This document shows, in pieces, positions 8,708-18,144 of a stretch of DNA of 53,280 nt. Source of the stretch: CALAZP01 sp041164265 (GTDB lineage: Bacteria > Bacteroidota > Bacteroidia > Chitinophagales > Saprospiraceae); the NCBI GenBank assembly GCA_041164265.1, contig JBEAPR010000136.1, positions 1-53,280 of the forward strand, read 5' to 3'. The notes below the pieces were generated by a model. The model saw nothing but the letters and a program-made list of their open reading frames with translations. It was not told where the DNA came from and did no database searches. The translations under genes were made by a program, and so were the position numbers. Every line of letters starts with the position of its first letter. Within the stretch, counting starts at the first letter, position 1.

Positions 8708-9639
8708 TTTTTAGGTATTTCTAAAAAATGGGAGCGGTAAACAGATTGGATGCCTTCCCTCAAACTAATTTGAGCCTTCCATCCCATTTTCGTTAAACGA
8801 CTCACATCCATAATCTTTCTTGGTGTTCCATCTGGCTTTGAAAGATCATGTACAATTTGCCCTTCAAATCCTGTAATTTCTTTTATCATTAAAGCTAACT
8901 CTAAAATGGTCAAATCCTTCCCCACACCAATATTAATGAACTCTTTTTCATGGTAATTTTCCATCAAAAAATAACAAGCATCAGCCAAATCATCTACATG
9001 CATGAATTCTCTTTTGGGTTGACCAGAACCCCACAATACGACTTCTTTTAAATTTTTTTCCTTGGCCTCATGAAATTTACGCAATAAAGCTGGCAATACA
9101 TGACTGGTTTTTAAGTCATAGTTATCCCCAGGACCATACAAATTAGTAGGCATTACGCTTATAAAATTACACCCATATTGATCTCTGTAAGTTTCGCATA
9201 ACTTTATTCCAGCAATTTTAGCAATTGCATAAGGTTCATTGGTGGACTCCAATTGCCCAGTTAGCAAATACTCTTCCCTGAGTGGCTGAGGTGCCATCTT
9301 CGGATAAATACAGGAAGAACCTAAATACAACAGCTTTTTCGTCCCATTACTATAAGCCGAATGAATCACATTGGCTTCAATCATCAAATTGTCATAAAGA
9401 AACTCTGCTCGATAGGTATTATTAGCTATAATTCCCCCAACCTTAGCCGCAGCCAATAAAACGTATTCTGGCTTTTCTTTTTCAAAAAATAGATTTACCG
9501 CTTGCTGATTTCTTAAATCTAGCTCCTTAGACGATTTTAATAGCAAATGTTCGTGACCTTGGCGAGACCATTTCCTAACCAAGGCTCCTCCTACCATTCC
9601 ATTATGACCCGCAATGAATACCTTGCCAGATTTATTCAT
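8704..9639 (-). CDS. fcl: GDP-L-fucose synthase
   Basis: 311 residues, an extended short-chain dehydrogenase. It epimerises and reduces GDP-4-keto-6-deoxymannose to GDP-L-fucose with NADPH. The Rossmann motif GHNGMVGGA is at residues 12-20, the SSCIYP catalytic serine segment near 108 and the YAIAK Tyr-Lys pair further on; NLYGPGDNYD is characteristic of WcaG/Fcl. Its start overlaps the end of gmd by eight bases, so the two pathway enzymes are coupled. Fucose would go into surface polysaccharide or glycoprotein. Confidence 0.95.
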   Translation of the reverse strand: MNKSGKVFIAGHNGMVGGALVRKWSRQGHEHLLLKSSKELDLRNQQAVNLFFEKEKPEYVLLAAAKVGGIIANNTYRAEFLYDNLMIEANVIHSAYSNGTKKLLYLGSSCIYPKMAPQPLREEYLLTGQLESTNEPYAIAKIAGIKLCETYRDQYGCNFISVMPTNLYGPGDNYDLKTSHVLPALLRKFHEAKEKNLKEVVLWGSGQPKREFMHVDDLADACYFLMENYHEKEFINIGVGKDLTILELALMIKEITGFEGQIVHDLSKPDGTPRKIMDVSRLTKMGWKAQISLREGIQSVYRSHFLEIPKN

Positions 9640-10744
9640 AATATCTTTCGGTTCTATATCCGGCCTTTTGTAAAAGTTGATCCTTTCGGAAAAACTCCAA
9701 ATCAGCTTCCACCATTTCCGCTACAAGAGCTTCTAAATCATACTGGGGATACCACCCTAATTGCTTATTGGCTTTTGTAGGATCGCCTATCAACAAATCC
9801 ACTTCAGTTGGCCTAAAATATCTCCGATCTATTCCAATGACCTGTTTGCCTACCTCCAATTCAAAATCTGTATGATGAACTGCAGATATATATCCTTTTT
9901 CCTCTATTCCTTCTCCTTCAAATTGTAATTCGATTCCTAATTGCAAAAAAGAAAGTCGGACAAAATCTCTTACAGAAGTAGTTTTACCGGTAGCAATTAC
10001 AAAATCATCCGGGTGATCTTGCTGTAACATCAACCACATAGCCTCCACATAATCTTTGGCATGACCCCAATCTCTCTTAGCATCCATATTACCTAAATAC
10101 ACAATGTCCTGAAGACCTAAGGCAATCCTTGCTGCAGCTCTTGTAATTTTTCTAGTTACAAAAGTTTCCCCCCGGAGAGGACTTTCGTGGTTGAATAAAA
10201 TACCGTTTACGGCAAACATATTATAAGCTTCCCGATAATTTTTAACAATCCAAAAGGAATACATCTTTGCCACTGCATATGGAGATCTTGGATAAAACGG
10301 CGTGGTCTCTTTTTGAGGCACTTCTTGTACCAATCCATATAATTCAGAAGTAGAAGCTTGATATATCCTTACCTTCTTTTCCCAACCTAATAATCTGACC
10401 GCTTCCAAAATTCTTAAAGTACCCAAACCATCGACATTGGCAGTATATTCAGGGGTATCAAAACTAACCCGAACATGAGACATCGCTCCTAAATTATAAA
10501 TCTCATCAGGCTCAATTTCTTTAACCAACCTGATAATGTTAGCAGAATCTGTTAAATCCCCGTAATGTAAGTGAAACCTAATTTTTTTGTCGTGTGGATC
10601 TTGATATAAATGGTCTATCCTACTGGTATTAAATAAAGAAGCCCTTCTCTTTAATCCATGTACCTCATATCCCTTTTCTAATAAAATTTCAGCCAAGTAA
10701 GCACCATCCTGTCCAGTAATTCCTGTTATTAAAGCTTTTTTCAT
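9632..10744 (-). CDS. gmd: GDP-mannose 4,6-dehydratase
   Basis: 370 residues. Converts GDP-D-mannose to GDP-4-keto-6-deoxymannose, the substrate of the next gene, fcl. The NADP-binding motif GITGQDGAYLAE opens the protein; catalytic Thr/Glu lie in STSELYG and the Tyr-Lys pair in YAVAK. NHESPLRGETFVTRKI and KRDWGHAKDYVEAMW are diagnostic for Gmd. It is the first gene of the two-gene fucose operon; a 213-base leader region separates it from the tRNA-Cys gene. Confidence 0.96.
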   Translation of the reverse strand: MKKALITGITGQDGAYLAEILLEKGYEVHGLKRRASLFNTSRIDHLYQDPHDKKIRFHLHYGDLTDSANIIRLVKEIEPDEIYNLGAMSHVRVSFDTPEYTANVDGLGTLRILEAVRLLGWEKKVRIYQASTSELYGLVQEVPQKETTPFYPRSPYAVAKMYSFWIVKNYREAYNMFAVNGILFNHESPLRGETFVTRKITRAAARIALGLQDIVYLGNMDAKRDWGHAKDYVEAMWLMLQQDHPDDFVIATGKTTSVRDFVRLSFLQLGIELQFEGEGIEEKGYISAVHHTDFELEVGKQVIGIDRRYFRPTEVDLLIGDPTKANKQLGWYPQYDLEALVAEMVEADLEFFRKDQLLQKAGYRTERYYE

Positions 10745-10957
10745 TCTATAAAATTAACCGTAATATTTAAATATTATTGAGTGGAGTATAGAAATTCACC
10801 TCTAATAAAATTCTATAATGAAGTCCAATAATGTGTGAAATCCCTACTAAGTTCCAACAATTCTAAATAATTAAATTGAATTATAAGGTTTAACCTCAAT
10901 TAATGTTCCAATAAAAAGCTATTTGTGTTGTTACATTTATTCCGTGGGAAAGAAAAG
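10745..10957. other. Gene-free leader of gmd, downstream of tRNA-Cys
   Basis: No coding frame is supported here. It holds an AT-only palindrome TAATATTTAAATATTA (10761-10776) right before gmd and a spaced inverted pair TATAGAA/TTCTATA further upstream. No promoter with both Bacteroidota boxes was found for gmd, and no strong terminator follows the tRNA. Together with the tRNA and 11032-11124 it makes the 380-base protein-free stretch between gmd and the lipoprotein gene. Confidence 0.5.
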
Positions 10958-11031
10958 TGGAGGTCGGGAGCGGATTCGAACCGCCGTACAAGGTTTTGCA
11001 GACCTCTGCCTAGCCACTCGGCCACCCGACC
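10958..11031 (-). tRNA. tRNA-Cys (GCA)
   Basis: Read on the minus strand, GGTCGGG (5' end at 11031) pairs with CCCGACC (10962-10968). The anticodon arm has the loop CTGCAAA with anticodon GCA. The T arm carries GGTTCGAATCC, followed by discriminator T and an encoded CCA at 10958-10960. Total 74 nt with a short D arm. A good promoter lies just upstream. Confidence 0.96.
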
Positions 11032-11046
11032 TTTACAAAAGGAACG

Positions 11047-11079
11047 CAAATATAATTTGTTTTTAATGATAAAGTCAAG
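11047..11079 (-). promoter_or_regulatory. Promoter of tRNA-Cys
   Basis: On the minus strand CTTG (11079-11076) is followed after 21 bases by TATATTTG (11054-11047), matching the Bacteroidota primary-sigma consensus TTTG / TAnnTTTG. The -7 box ends 15 bases before the mature tRNA 5' end, a sensible leader. The tRNA-Val gene has the same two boxes, which strengthens the call. Confidence 0.7.
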
Positions 11080-11124
11080 GCTACACCTATTATTTTAAAT
11101 AAAAATTAAATGTGTCCAGTACCG

Positions 11125-11847
11125 TTAATTTAATAATAACCTTTTAGTCAACTCTTCCATGCTGATAAGTTCTTTTAAACGATACGCCATTAACATTCCT
11201 TCAGAAACCTGCTTAGAATAGTAGGTCAACCCTACTCCTTCAGAATAAATTTCTGTGCCTTCAAAAGCCAACTCCAAATCACCGTCTCCCTCATCTATAA
11301 GAAGTTCCTTTACCTTCCAATTAAGCGATGATCGACTCTTTCCCTGCCATTCAAAAATGGTATCACCCTCAAATATTCTATTTTTAATTAAAGTCATTCG
11401 GTGACCTGAGTTGCGGTCTTCCCAGAATTGCCGTTGCAAAAATATACTGCCTTTTTGCGCTATATAGAAAGGATAGGAGTCTCCTACTTCAATAGTTGCT
11501 TGAGTGCGTTGACTTCTTCCATCTTGATCTTCTTCTAGTAAAAATAATTCCCGACGCATCATTCCATTCGCTACTAATTCTTCGGTCACTATCTGAGCTG
11601 GAGCAGACTGATTCTCATAATAGGCAGCTGTTAAAAAGACTCCTTCTGTACTAATGATAGACCTGTAATACCAGTATACTGTCTTAGGGCCTAGATTCCC
11701 TTCGTTTTCATAGACATATACTAACCCCTCTTTCAAGTCCTTCAATGGAAAGTAAAACTTTCTAGCATTCCAGCCTGGGGAACTACATTGCATTATTAAT
11801 CCAACACTTATACAATAGCCTAGTAATGTTCTAATCACTTTTTTCAT
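11125..11847 (-). CDS. Lipoprotein of unknown function
   Basis: 240 residues, not recognised. A basic start (MKKVIR), a hydrophobic segment and LIMQC give a lipoprotein signal with the lipidated Cys at residue 21, so the product is probably anchored in the outer or inner membrane facing the periplasm. The rest is beta-rich with many Glu and aromatic residues and no known motif. It is a single gene, divergent from secA with 41 bases between, and its start overlaps the -33 region suggested for secA. Confidence 0.8.
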   Translation of the reverse strand: MKKVIRTLLGYCISVGLIMQCSSPGWNARKFYFPLKDLKEGLVYVYENEGNLGPKTVYWYYRSIISTEGVFLTAAYYENQSAPAQIVTEELVANGMMRRELFLLEEDQDGRSQRTQATIEVGDSYPFYIAQKGSIFLQRQFWEDRNSGHRMTLIKNRIFEGDTIFEWQGKSRSSLNWKVKELLIDEGDGDLELAFEGTEIYSEGVGLTYYSKQVSEGMLMAYRLKELISMEELTKRLLLN

Positions 11848-11869
11848 ACCTCTAATATCCTTATCTTTG
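11838..11869 (+). promoter_or_regulatory. Probable secA promoter
   Basis: TATCTTTG at 11862-11869 fits TAnnTTTG exactly; 20 bases upstream is CTTT (11838-11841), one base off the CTTG/TTTG box. Transcription would start near 11876, leaving a leader of about a dozen bases. The -33 box lies inside the start of the divergent lipoprotein gene. The -7 box is convincing, the -33 box weak. Confidence 0.45.
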
Positions 11870-11888
11870 TCCTCTAATTTTGACCATT

Positions 11889-14800
11889 ATGTTATCTTTT
11901 CTCAATAAAGTTTTTGGTTCTAAATACGATAGAGACGTCAAAGAATACGCACCAATCGTTGAGGAAATTAATCAATATTTTGAAGAATACAATCATTTGT
12001 CCCACGATGAACTCCGGCAAAAGACGAATGAATTTAGAAGTCGTATAAGTGATTATCTCAGCGAAATAGACGCTGAATATGAAGAACTTCATCAAAGAGC
12101 TGTCGATGAAGGGGATTTAGCCGTGAAAGAAAGTTTGTTTGCTGAATTAGACCAGTTAACAGAGGATAGGGACAAAGCCTTGGAAGTTATTCTAAAAGAA
12201 ATATTGCCAGAAGCATTCGCTGTGGTTAAGTCAGCAGCTAGAAGGTTTATGGAAAATGCCACCTTAGAGGTAACTACAACTGATCATGACAGAAATTTAG
12301 CTGCTAATACCGCTAAAAACTATTTAACCATTAGCGGAAATAAAACAGTTTGGAAAAATACTTGGAAAGCTGCAGGTGCCGATATCACATGGAACATGTT
12401 ACATTACGATGTTCAGCTAATTGGTGGAATGGTGTTGCACGACGGCAAAATTGCTGAAATGGCAACTGGGGAGGGCAAAACCCTCGTAGCTACCCTACCC
12501 GCATATCTTAACGGCCTCTCGGGAAAAGGGGTCCATGTTATTACGGTTAATGATTACTTAGCCCGAAGGGACTCCGAATGGATTGGTCCTCTTTTCGAAT
12601 TCTTATTGCTAAGTATAGATTGTATTGACAAATACCAACCTCACTCCGAAAAAAGACGCAATGCTTACCATGCTGATATAACCTACGGAACCAATAACGA
12701 ATTTGGGTTTGATTACCTCAGAGACAATATGGTTCGTTCTCTAGAAGAAAGGGTCCAAGGAAAACACCATTTTGCCATGGTTGATGAAGTGGACTCCGTT
12801 TTAATAGATGATGCTAGAACTCCACTGATTATTTCAGGACCTATAGCGCAGGGTGCTGAAGATCAAGAATACAATTCCTTAAAGACACCTGTAGAAAAAC
12901 TTATTGCAGCGCAAAGAAAAATGGCCACTCAATATTTAGCTGATGCCAAAAAACTTTTTACCGAAGGTGCAACTGGATATGAAGAAGGCCAAGCAGGAAT
13001 GGCCTTGCTGCGAGCTTATAGGGCACTTCCCAAACACCGGCCGTTAATTAAATTTTTAAGTGAAGAAGGAATAAAAGTAGCCTTACAAAAAGCGGAAAAC
13101 TTCTACATGCAGGAGCAATCCAAAAACATGCATGTAGTGGATGAACCTCTTTTATTTACTATTGATGAAAAAAATAGAAATGTCGAACTCACAGAAAATG
13201 GTGTGGAATACCTTTCTGGTTTCAACGACGACCCCCATTTTTTTGTAATGCCAGATTTGACCTCAGAAATGATGGAAATTGAGGCTAACGAAAAGCTAAG
13301 CTCCTCCGATAAAGCCAATGCCAAAAATAAACTGTCTCAAGATTTTTCTGTCAAAAGTAAACGCCTTCACGCAATGAGTCAGTTGCTGAAAGCGTACACA
13401 CTCTTCGAAAAGGATCAGGAATATGTGGTAATGGATGGACAGGTTAAAATCGTCGATGAGCAAACTGGGAGGATGATGGAAGGCCGAAGATATTCTGATG
13501 GACTTCACCAAGCTCTTGAAGCCAAAGAAAATGTCAAAGTGGGTGATCTGACTCAAACTTATGCCACAGTAACGCTTCAGAACTACTTTAGGATGTACCA
13601 CAAATTGGCTGGTATGACTGGTACCGCTGAAACAGAGGCCAATGAACTTTGGGAAATATACAAATTAGACGTTGTAGTTATTCCAACGAATAAACCCATA
13701 ATTAGAGAAGATAAAGAGGATTTAGTTTTTAAAACAGCAAGAGAAAAATTCAATGCTGTTATTGATGAAATCAATGAATTAAGTCAAAATGGACGGCCTG
13801 TTCTAGTAGGAACTACTTCTGTTGACGTCTCTGAAAAATTAAGCAGAATGCTGCAGTTAAGAGGCATTAAACATAATGTCCTAAACGCCAAACAACATCA
13901 AAGGGAAGCTGAAATTGTAGCCGAAGCTGGAAAACCTGGTAACGTTACCATTGCTACCAATATGGCTGGTAGAGGTACAGATATCAAAATAAGTGAAGAA
14001 GTAAAAAAGGCAGGGGGACTTGCCATTATTGGAACAGAAAGGCATGATTCTAGAAGGGTGGACCGACAGCTTAGGGGAAGAGCTGGGCGTCAGGGAGATC
14101 CAGGAAGCTCTCAGTTTTATGTTTCTTTAGAAGATAATTTGATGCGCCTCTTTCAATCGGAAAGGATAGCTAGCCTTATGGACCGAATGGGCCATAAAGA
14201 AGGGGAGGTAATTCAACATTCTATGGTGACAAAATCCATAGAAAGGGCTCAGAAAAAAGTGGAGGAAAATAATTTCGGAATCAGAAAAAGACTCCTCGAA
14301 TACGATGACGTTATGAATATTCAACGGGAAGCCATTTACAAAAAAAGGGCAAATGCTCTTTCCGGGGAAAGACTTTCCGTAGACCTCAATAACATGTTTG
14401 GCGCTATCGTAGAAAATATAGTTCTAGACCATAAGGGAAATACTGATTTTAAAACCTTCCAAAATGAAACCATTAGTCTTTTGGGAATGGAACCTGGAAT
14501 TACCAGTGAAGAATACGAAAGTAAAAATGCAGTAGAATTAAACGAAGAGTTTTTCTCTCATTTTATTCAATTCTATAAAAATAAATTTGAACAACTGGCA
14601 AAAGTTCTACTTCCTCAAATTGAACAGGTGCATAAAAATCAACCGATGTACAAAAGAATACTCATTCCTTTTACAGACGGTCGCAGCAACCCTTTGCCAG
14701 TGAGCGCATCCATTGAATTAGCGGTTGAAAGCAAAGGCAAAAACATACAAAAAGATATTGAACAAGCCGTCAGCTTGGCTATTATAGATGATAATTGGAA

Positions 14801-15200
14801 AGAACATTTGCGGTCCATGGATGAATTAAAAGAATCTTCCCAAGCTGCCTCCTTTGAACAGAAAGATCCTCTGGTAGTCTATAAAATGGAAGCTTATAAT
14901 CTTTTTGAAAAACTTGTGTACGAAATTAATTACGATACTACTGCCTATTTAAGCAAGGGCACTTTATTGCTGCCTAGACAAGGTGACGAATTGAAACAAG
15001 CCAAAGAGCAAAAAACTGATTTTAGTAAAGTGGGGGTAAGCAGAACGGCAGAAGAAGAAAGGGTGAGACAAGTGGCAGCTAAAGCAGGAAGAGGAGGAGT
15101 AAAAACTCAAACCATTAAACGGGCAGAAAAGAAAGTAGGAAGAAATGATCCATGTCCTTGTGGTAGTGGAAAAAAGTACAAACACTGTCACGGAAATTAA
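11889..15200 (+). CDS. secA: Preprotein translocase ATPase SecA
   Basis: The ATG at 11889 is preferred to an in-frame TTG at 11880; it gives MLSFLNKVFGSK, the usual SecA start, and 1103 residues. SecA drives proteins through SecYEG. Motifs: MATGEGKT (Walker A, about residues 191-198), VDEVDSVLIDDARTPLIISG (DEAD box), a second helicase domain with TNMAGRGTDI and RQLRGRAGRQGD, and a C-terminal SEC-C zinc motif CPCGSGKKYKHC. The ~200 extra residues over E. coli SecA, mostly inserted after the Walker B region, are normal for Bacteroidota. It heads an operon with a SPOR-like protein, rodA, tgt and an lptG-like gene, all within ten bases of each other. Confidence 0.97.
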   Translation: MLSFLNKVFGSKYDRDVKEYAPIVEEINQYFEEYNHLSHDELRQKTNEFRSRISDYLSEIDAEYEELHQRAVDEGDLAVKESLFAELDQLTEDRDKALEVILKEILPEAFAVVKSAARRFMENATLEVTTTDHDRNLAANTAKNYLTISGNKTVWKNTWKAAGADITWNMLHYDVQLIGGMVLHDGKIAEMATGEGKTLVATLPAYLNGLSGKGVHVITVNDYLARRDSEWIGPLFEFLLLSIDCIDKYQPHSEKRRNAYHADITYGTNNEFGFDYLRDNMVRSLEERVQGKHHFAMVDEVDSVLIDDARTPLIISGPIAQGAEDQEYNSLKTPVEKLIAAQRKMATQYLADAKKLFTEGATGYEEGQAGMALLRAYRALPKHRPLIKFLSEEGIKVALQKAENFYMQEQSKNMHVVDEPLLFTIDEKNRNVELTENGVEYLSGFNDDPHFFVMPDLTSEMMEIEANEKLSSSDKANAKNKLSQDFSVKSKRLHAMSQLLKAYTLFEKDQEYVVMDGQVKIVDEQTGRMMEGRRYSDGLHQALEAKENVKVGDLTQTYATVTLQNYFRMYHKLAGMTGTAETEANELWEIYKLDVVVIPTNKPIIREDKEDLVFKTAREKFNAVIDEINELSQNGRPVLVGTTSVDVSEKLSRMLQLRGIKHNVLNAKQHQREAEIVAEAGKPGNVTIATNMAGRGTDIKISEEVKKAGGLAIIGTERHDSRRVDRQLRGRAGRQGDPGSSQFYVSLEDNLMRLFQSERIASLMDRMGHKEGEVIQHSMVTKSIERAQKKVEENNFGIRKRLLEYDDVMNIQREAIYKKRANALSGERLSVDLNNMFGAIVENIVLDHKGNTDFKTFQNETISLLGMEPGITSEEYESKNAVELNEEFFSHFIQFYKNKFEQLAKVLLPQIEQVHKNQPMYKRILIPFTDGRSNPLPVSASIELAVESKGKNIQKDIEQAVSLAIIDDNWKEHLRSMDELKESSQAASFEQKDPLVVYKMEAYNLFEKLVYEINYDTTAYLSKGTLLLPRQGDELKQAKEQKTDFSKVGVSRTAEEERVRQVAAKAGRGGVKTQTIKRAEKKVGRNDPCPCGSGKKYKHCHGN

Positions 15201-15205
15201 TAGTC

Positions 15206-15607
15206 ATGAAATTCTTAATTGTTTTTTTTCTTTTTTTAGGTTGTAATTCTTTGATAAGCCAATCCATTTCAATTAAAGAAGAGCCTGAAGTAAGAAAAAT
15301 GATAGACCACTTCATTAACCTAAATAAGTCCAAGCCCTACCTACAAGGATATCGAATTCAATTAGCAGCAACAACGAGTAGAGACCAATTAGAACTAGTT
15401 AAACTAAACTTTGAGGAACTTTACCCCAATGTCCCAACTAAATGGGAACATACCAATCCCTATTTTAAATTTCAAATAGGCGCCTATGCCACCAAATTAG
15501 AAGCCCTTCAAGTCATTTATAAACTCAAGGAAGTTTATCCAGGAGCTTATCTAGTTATTGATAAAAATATTCCTCCAAGAGAAATATTACAATCTAAAGA
15601 CTTATGA
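15206..15607 (+). CDS. Secreted SPOR-like protein
   Basis: 133 residues with an N-terminal signal (hydrophobic residues 3-18, perhaps lipidated at Cys13). The remainder resembles a SPOR fold: GYRIQLAATTSRD near 48 begins the first repeat and FKFQIGAYATKLEAL the second, ending in YPGAYLVID. SPOR domains bind denuded peptidoglycan. The gene starts five bases after secA and its stop overlaps the rodA start (ATGA), so a link to RodA-driven wall synthesis is plausible. The SPOR assignment is from pattern, moderately sure. Confidence 0.72.
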   Translation: MKFLIVFFLFLGCNSLISQSISIKEEPEVRKMIDHFINLNKSKPYLQGYRIQLAATTSRDQLELVKLNFEELYPNVPTKWEHTNPYFKFQIGAYATKLEALQVIYKLKEVYPGAYLVIDKNIPPREILQSKDL

Positions 15608-16998
15608 CGGTTTCGAAAAAGCGGTTGGACTTAACTACTTTTTCTGTTTTCATTAGCCTCCTTATTATCGGCTGGCTAATGGTCTATTCTGTTTCCTATG
15701 AAGAAATCCAATCCTTGGGGCTTTGGGAAAGTGATGCAGGTAAACAATTAGTTTGGATAGGAATATCCTTACTCGTTTTTTTCATTATAACACTAATTGA
15801 TTGGAAGTTTTGGCAAACATTGGCATTCCCACTATATGGTATAGGAGTGTTCCTTTTAATAAGTGTTTTATTCTTTGGTACAACCATCAAAGGAGCACAA
15901 TCTTGGTTTGTTTTGGGGGGATTTTCTTTTCAACCTTCAGAGGTTGCAAAAGCTACTACTGCACTTGGTTTAGCCGGGTATTTGAGTCTTTACAAAACTT
16001 CCCTCAAGGATCTAAAAAGTATAGTATTATCTAGCCTCATTTATTTCATTCCAGCATTCCTAGTTCTTTTACAACCCGATGCCGGTTCAACAGTTGTTTT
16101 TTTTTCTTTTCTCATTGTACAATTCAGAGAAGGACTCAATCCAGCATGGTATTTAGCCGGAATTGGATTCCTATTAATTCTTTTATTTGGGCTTTTTTTC
16201 TCCCCCATATTACTTACCATAATAATTATATTTTCCATACTTATACTTTTGGGAATACAAATCCAAATTAAAAACTCAGGACGTTATTTCATATTATTAC
16301 TGTTACTGGCTACTATAGCTTATTTAGGAATAAATGCAGGGTTTGAATTCTGGATTTTAGCTATTGTATCATTAGTTTTAATAGTATTAAATGTAGTCTA
16401 TCAAAAATTTTTTAAGCGTTTAAACTGGACAGCCATTTACCTTTTTATCGCTTTAGGTTCTGGGGTTGCTCATGCTTCTAATTACGCTTTTAATGAATTA
16501 CTCAAACCCCATCAACAAGAGCGAATTGATGTTTGGTTAAGACCTGAAAGGTGTGATCCCAAAGGATCTCTATACAATGTAATTCAATCTAAGATGGCTA
16601 TTGGCTCAGGGGGGCTTTCTGGTAAGGGATTTAATCAAGGGACTTTGACCAATCTTAATTATATTCCAGAACAATCCACTGATTTTATTTTTTGCACCAT
16701 AGGAGAAGAACAAGGGTTTCTCGGAACCACTAGTATCATTGGCCTTTTTATAATTCTTTTATATAGATTAACACAATTGGGAGAAAGACAGCGGTCTAAT
16801 TTTTCCAGGCAATTTATATATGGTTTTACTAGTATACTTTTTATACATGTTTTTATTAACATTGCTATGACCATGGGACTAATGCCCATCATAGGAATCC
16901 CTCTTCCTTTTATAAGTAAGGGGGGATCTGCTTTATTGGGATTAAGTATAATGATGGCTATCTCTTTGAAATTAGATAGTCAACGATTTAATATTTAG
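15604..16998 (+). CDS. rodA: Rod-shape peptidoglycan glycosyltransferase RodA
   Basis: 464 residues, about ten membrane segments, SEDS family. It polymerises lipid II into glycan strands with a class B penicillin-binding protein. The family signatures are GGFSFQPSEVAKA, GSGGLSGKGFNQGT, YIPEQSTDFIF, GEEQGF and the C-terminal PFISKGGSAL. RodA rather than FtsW is chosen from length and the KGFNQGTLTNLNYIPEQSTDF segment; FtsW cannot be wholly excluded. No mre or PBP2 gene lies in this window. Translation is coupled to the preceding SPOR-like gene; tgt follows after four bases. Confidence 0.88.
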   Translation: MTVSKKRLDLTTFSVFISLLIIGWLMVYSVSYEEIQSLGLWESDAGKQLVWIGISLLVFFIITLIDWKFWQTLAFPLYGIGVFLLISVLFFGTTIKGAQSWFVLGGFSFQPSEVAKATTALGLAGYLSLYKTSLKDLKSIVLSSLIYFIPAFLVLLQPDAGSTVVFFSFLIVQFREGLNPAWYLAGIGFLLILLFGLFFSPILLTIIIIFSILILLGIQIQIKNSGRYFILLLLLATIAYLGINAGFEFWILAIVSLVLIVLNVVYQKFFKRLNWTAIYLFIALGSGVAHASNYAFNELLKPHQQERIDVWLRPERCDPKGSLYNVIQSKMAIGSGGLSGKGFNQGTLTNLNYIPEQSTDFIFCTIGEEQGFLGTTSIIGLFIILLYRLTQLGERQRSNFSRQFIYGFTSILFIHVFINIAMTMGLMPIIGIPLPFISKGGSALLGLSIMMAISLKLDSQRFNI

Positions 16999-17002
16999 GT
17001 GG

Positions 17003-18136
17003 ATGCTCTCTTTTAATATCGATTCTAAAGACGCAAATAGTAATGCCCGATCTGGAGTTATTCAAACGGACCATGGAACAATAAAAACACCTATTTTCAT
17101 GCCTGTTGGTACAGCAGGCACAGTCAAAGCCATTCATGGACATGAGTTAGAGTCAATTATAGGGGCTGAAATTATTCTAGGAAATACCTATCATTTGTTT
17201 TTGCGTCCTAGTACCGAAGTCCTTGTTAAAGCAGGAGGTCTTCAAAAATTTATGAATTGGAATAAACCAATTCTTACCGATAGCGGAGGATACCAAGTCT
17301 ACTCTTTAAGTGGAAATAGAAAAATAAAAGAAGAAGGCGTAACCTTTAGATCTCATATAGATGGTAGTAAACATTTTTTTTCCCCAGAATTGGTCATGGA
17401 TATTCAAAGGGAAATTGGAGGAGATATAATTATGGCGTTCGATGAATGTACTCCCTATCCTTGCGATTACCAATATGCCAAAAAATCAATGCATCTCACC
17501 CATAGGTGGCTTGACCGATGTGTTGAAAGGGTCAATCAAACCACTCCCCTTTATGAATACAAACAATCTTTGTTTCCAATAGTACAAGGAAGCACATTTA
17601 AAGATTTAAGAAAAGAATCTGCAGAATTTGTCGCCAATAAAAATTTAGCTGCTAATGCTATTGGAGGACTTTCAGTGGGGGAGCCAGCAGAAGAAATGTA
17701 TGCCATGACCGATTTGGTCACTCAGATCCTTCCTTTTGATAAACCGAGATACTTAATGGGAGTAGGTACACCAGTTAATATTTTAGAAGCAATAGCTCTG
17801 GGAATCGATATGTTTGATTGTGTTCTTCCATCAAGAAATGCTAGACACGGTCTTTTATATACCGCTGAAGGAATCATTAATATTAAAAATGCTAAATGGA
17901 AAAATGAACACAGTTCTATTGATCCTAATAGTACCAGTCCAGAAAGTAGATTACATTCCAAAGCCTATTTACGCCATTTAATAACAAGTGGAGAATTTCT
18001 AGGTTTTCAAATAGCTACGCTGCACAATCTGAGTTTTTATTTATGGTTGGTGAAAGAAGCTCGTCAACAAATCAAAATGAATAATTATAGCGCTTGGAAA
18101 AATCAAATGATTAAAAAATTAGCCATTAGACTATAA
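17003..18136 (+). CDS. tgt: tRNA-guanine transglycosylase without zinc cysteines
   Basis: 377 residues, usual length. Exchanges G34 of Asp, Asn, His and Tyr tRNAs for preQ1, a step to queuosine. General acid/base D93 (LTDSGGYQVYSL) and nucleophile D272 (FDCVLPSRNARHG) are intact, as are the GGLSVGEP and GVGTP segments. The zinc site is not: where CxCxxC is expected, residues 310, 312 and 315 are all Ser, while the fourth ligand H341 (TLHNLSFY) remains. The AYLRHL motif between them is intact, so the fold is kept. I believe other Bacteroidota Tgt proteins show a similar loss, but could not check. In the secA-lptG operon. Confidence 0.93.
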   Translation: MLSFNIDSKDANSNARSGVIQTDHGTIKTPIFMPVGTAGTVKAIHGHELESIIGAEIILGNTYHLFLRPSTEVLVKAGGLQKFMNWNKPILTDSGGYQVYSLSGNRKIKEEGVTFRSHIDGSKHFFSPELVMDIQREIGGDIIMAFDECTPYPCDYQYAKKSMHLTHRWLDRCVERVNQTTPLYEYKQSLFPIVQGSTFKDLRKESAEFVANKNLAANAIGGLSVGEPAEEMYAMTDLVTQILPFDKPRYLMGVGTPVNILEAIALGIDMFDCVLPSRNARHGLLYTAEGIINIKNAKWKNEHSSIDPNSTSPESRLHSKAYLRHLITSGEFLGFQIATLHNLSFYLWLVKEARQQIKMNNYSAWKNQMIKKLAIRL

Positions 18137-18144
18137 ATCATAAC

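Noticed and set aside
10761..10776. TAATATTTAAATATTA as a gmd operator
   Set aside because: AT-only palindrome of a kind expected by chance in this composition.
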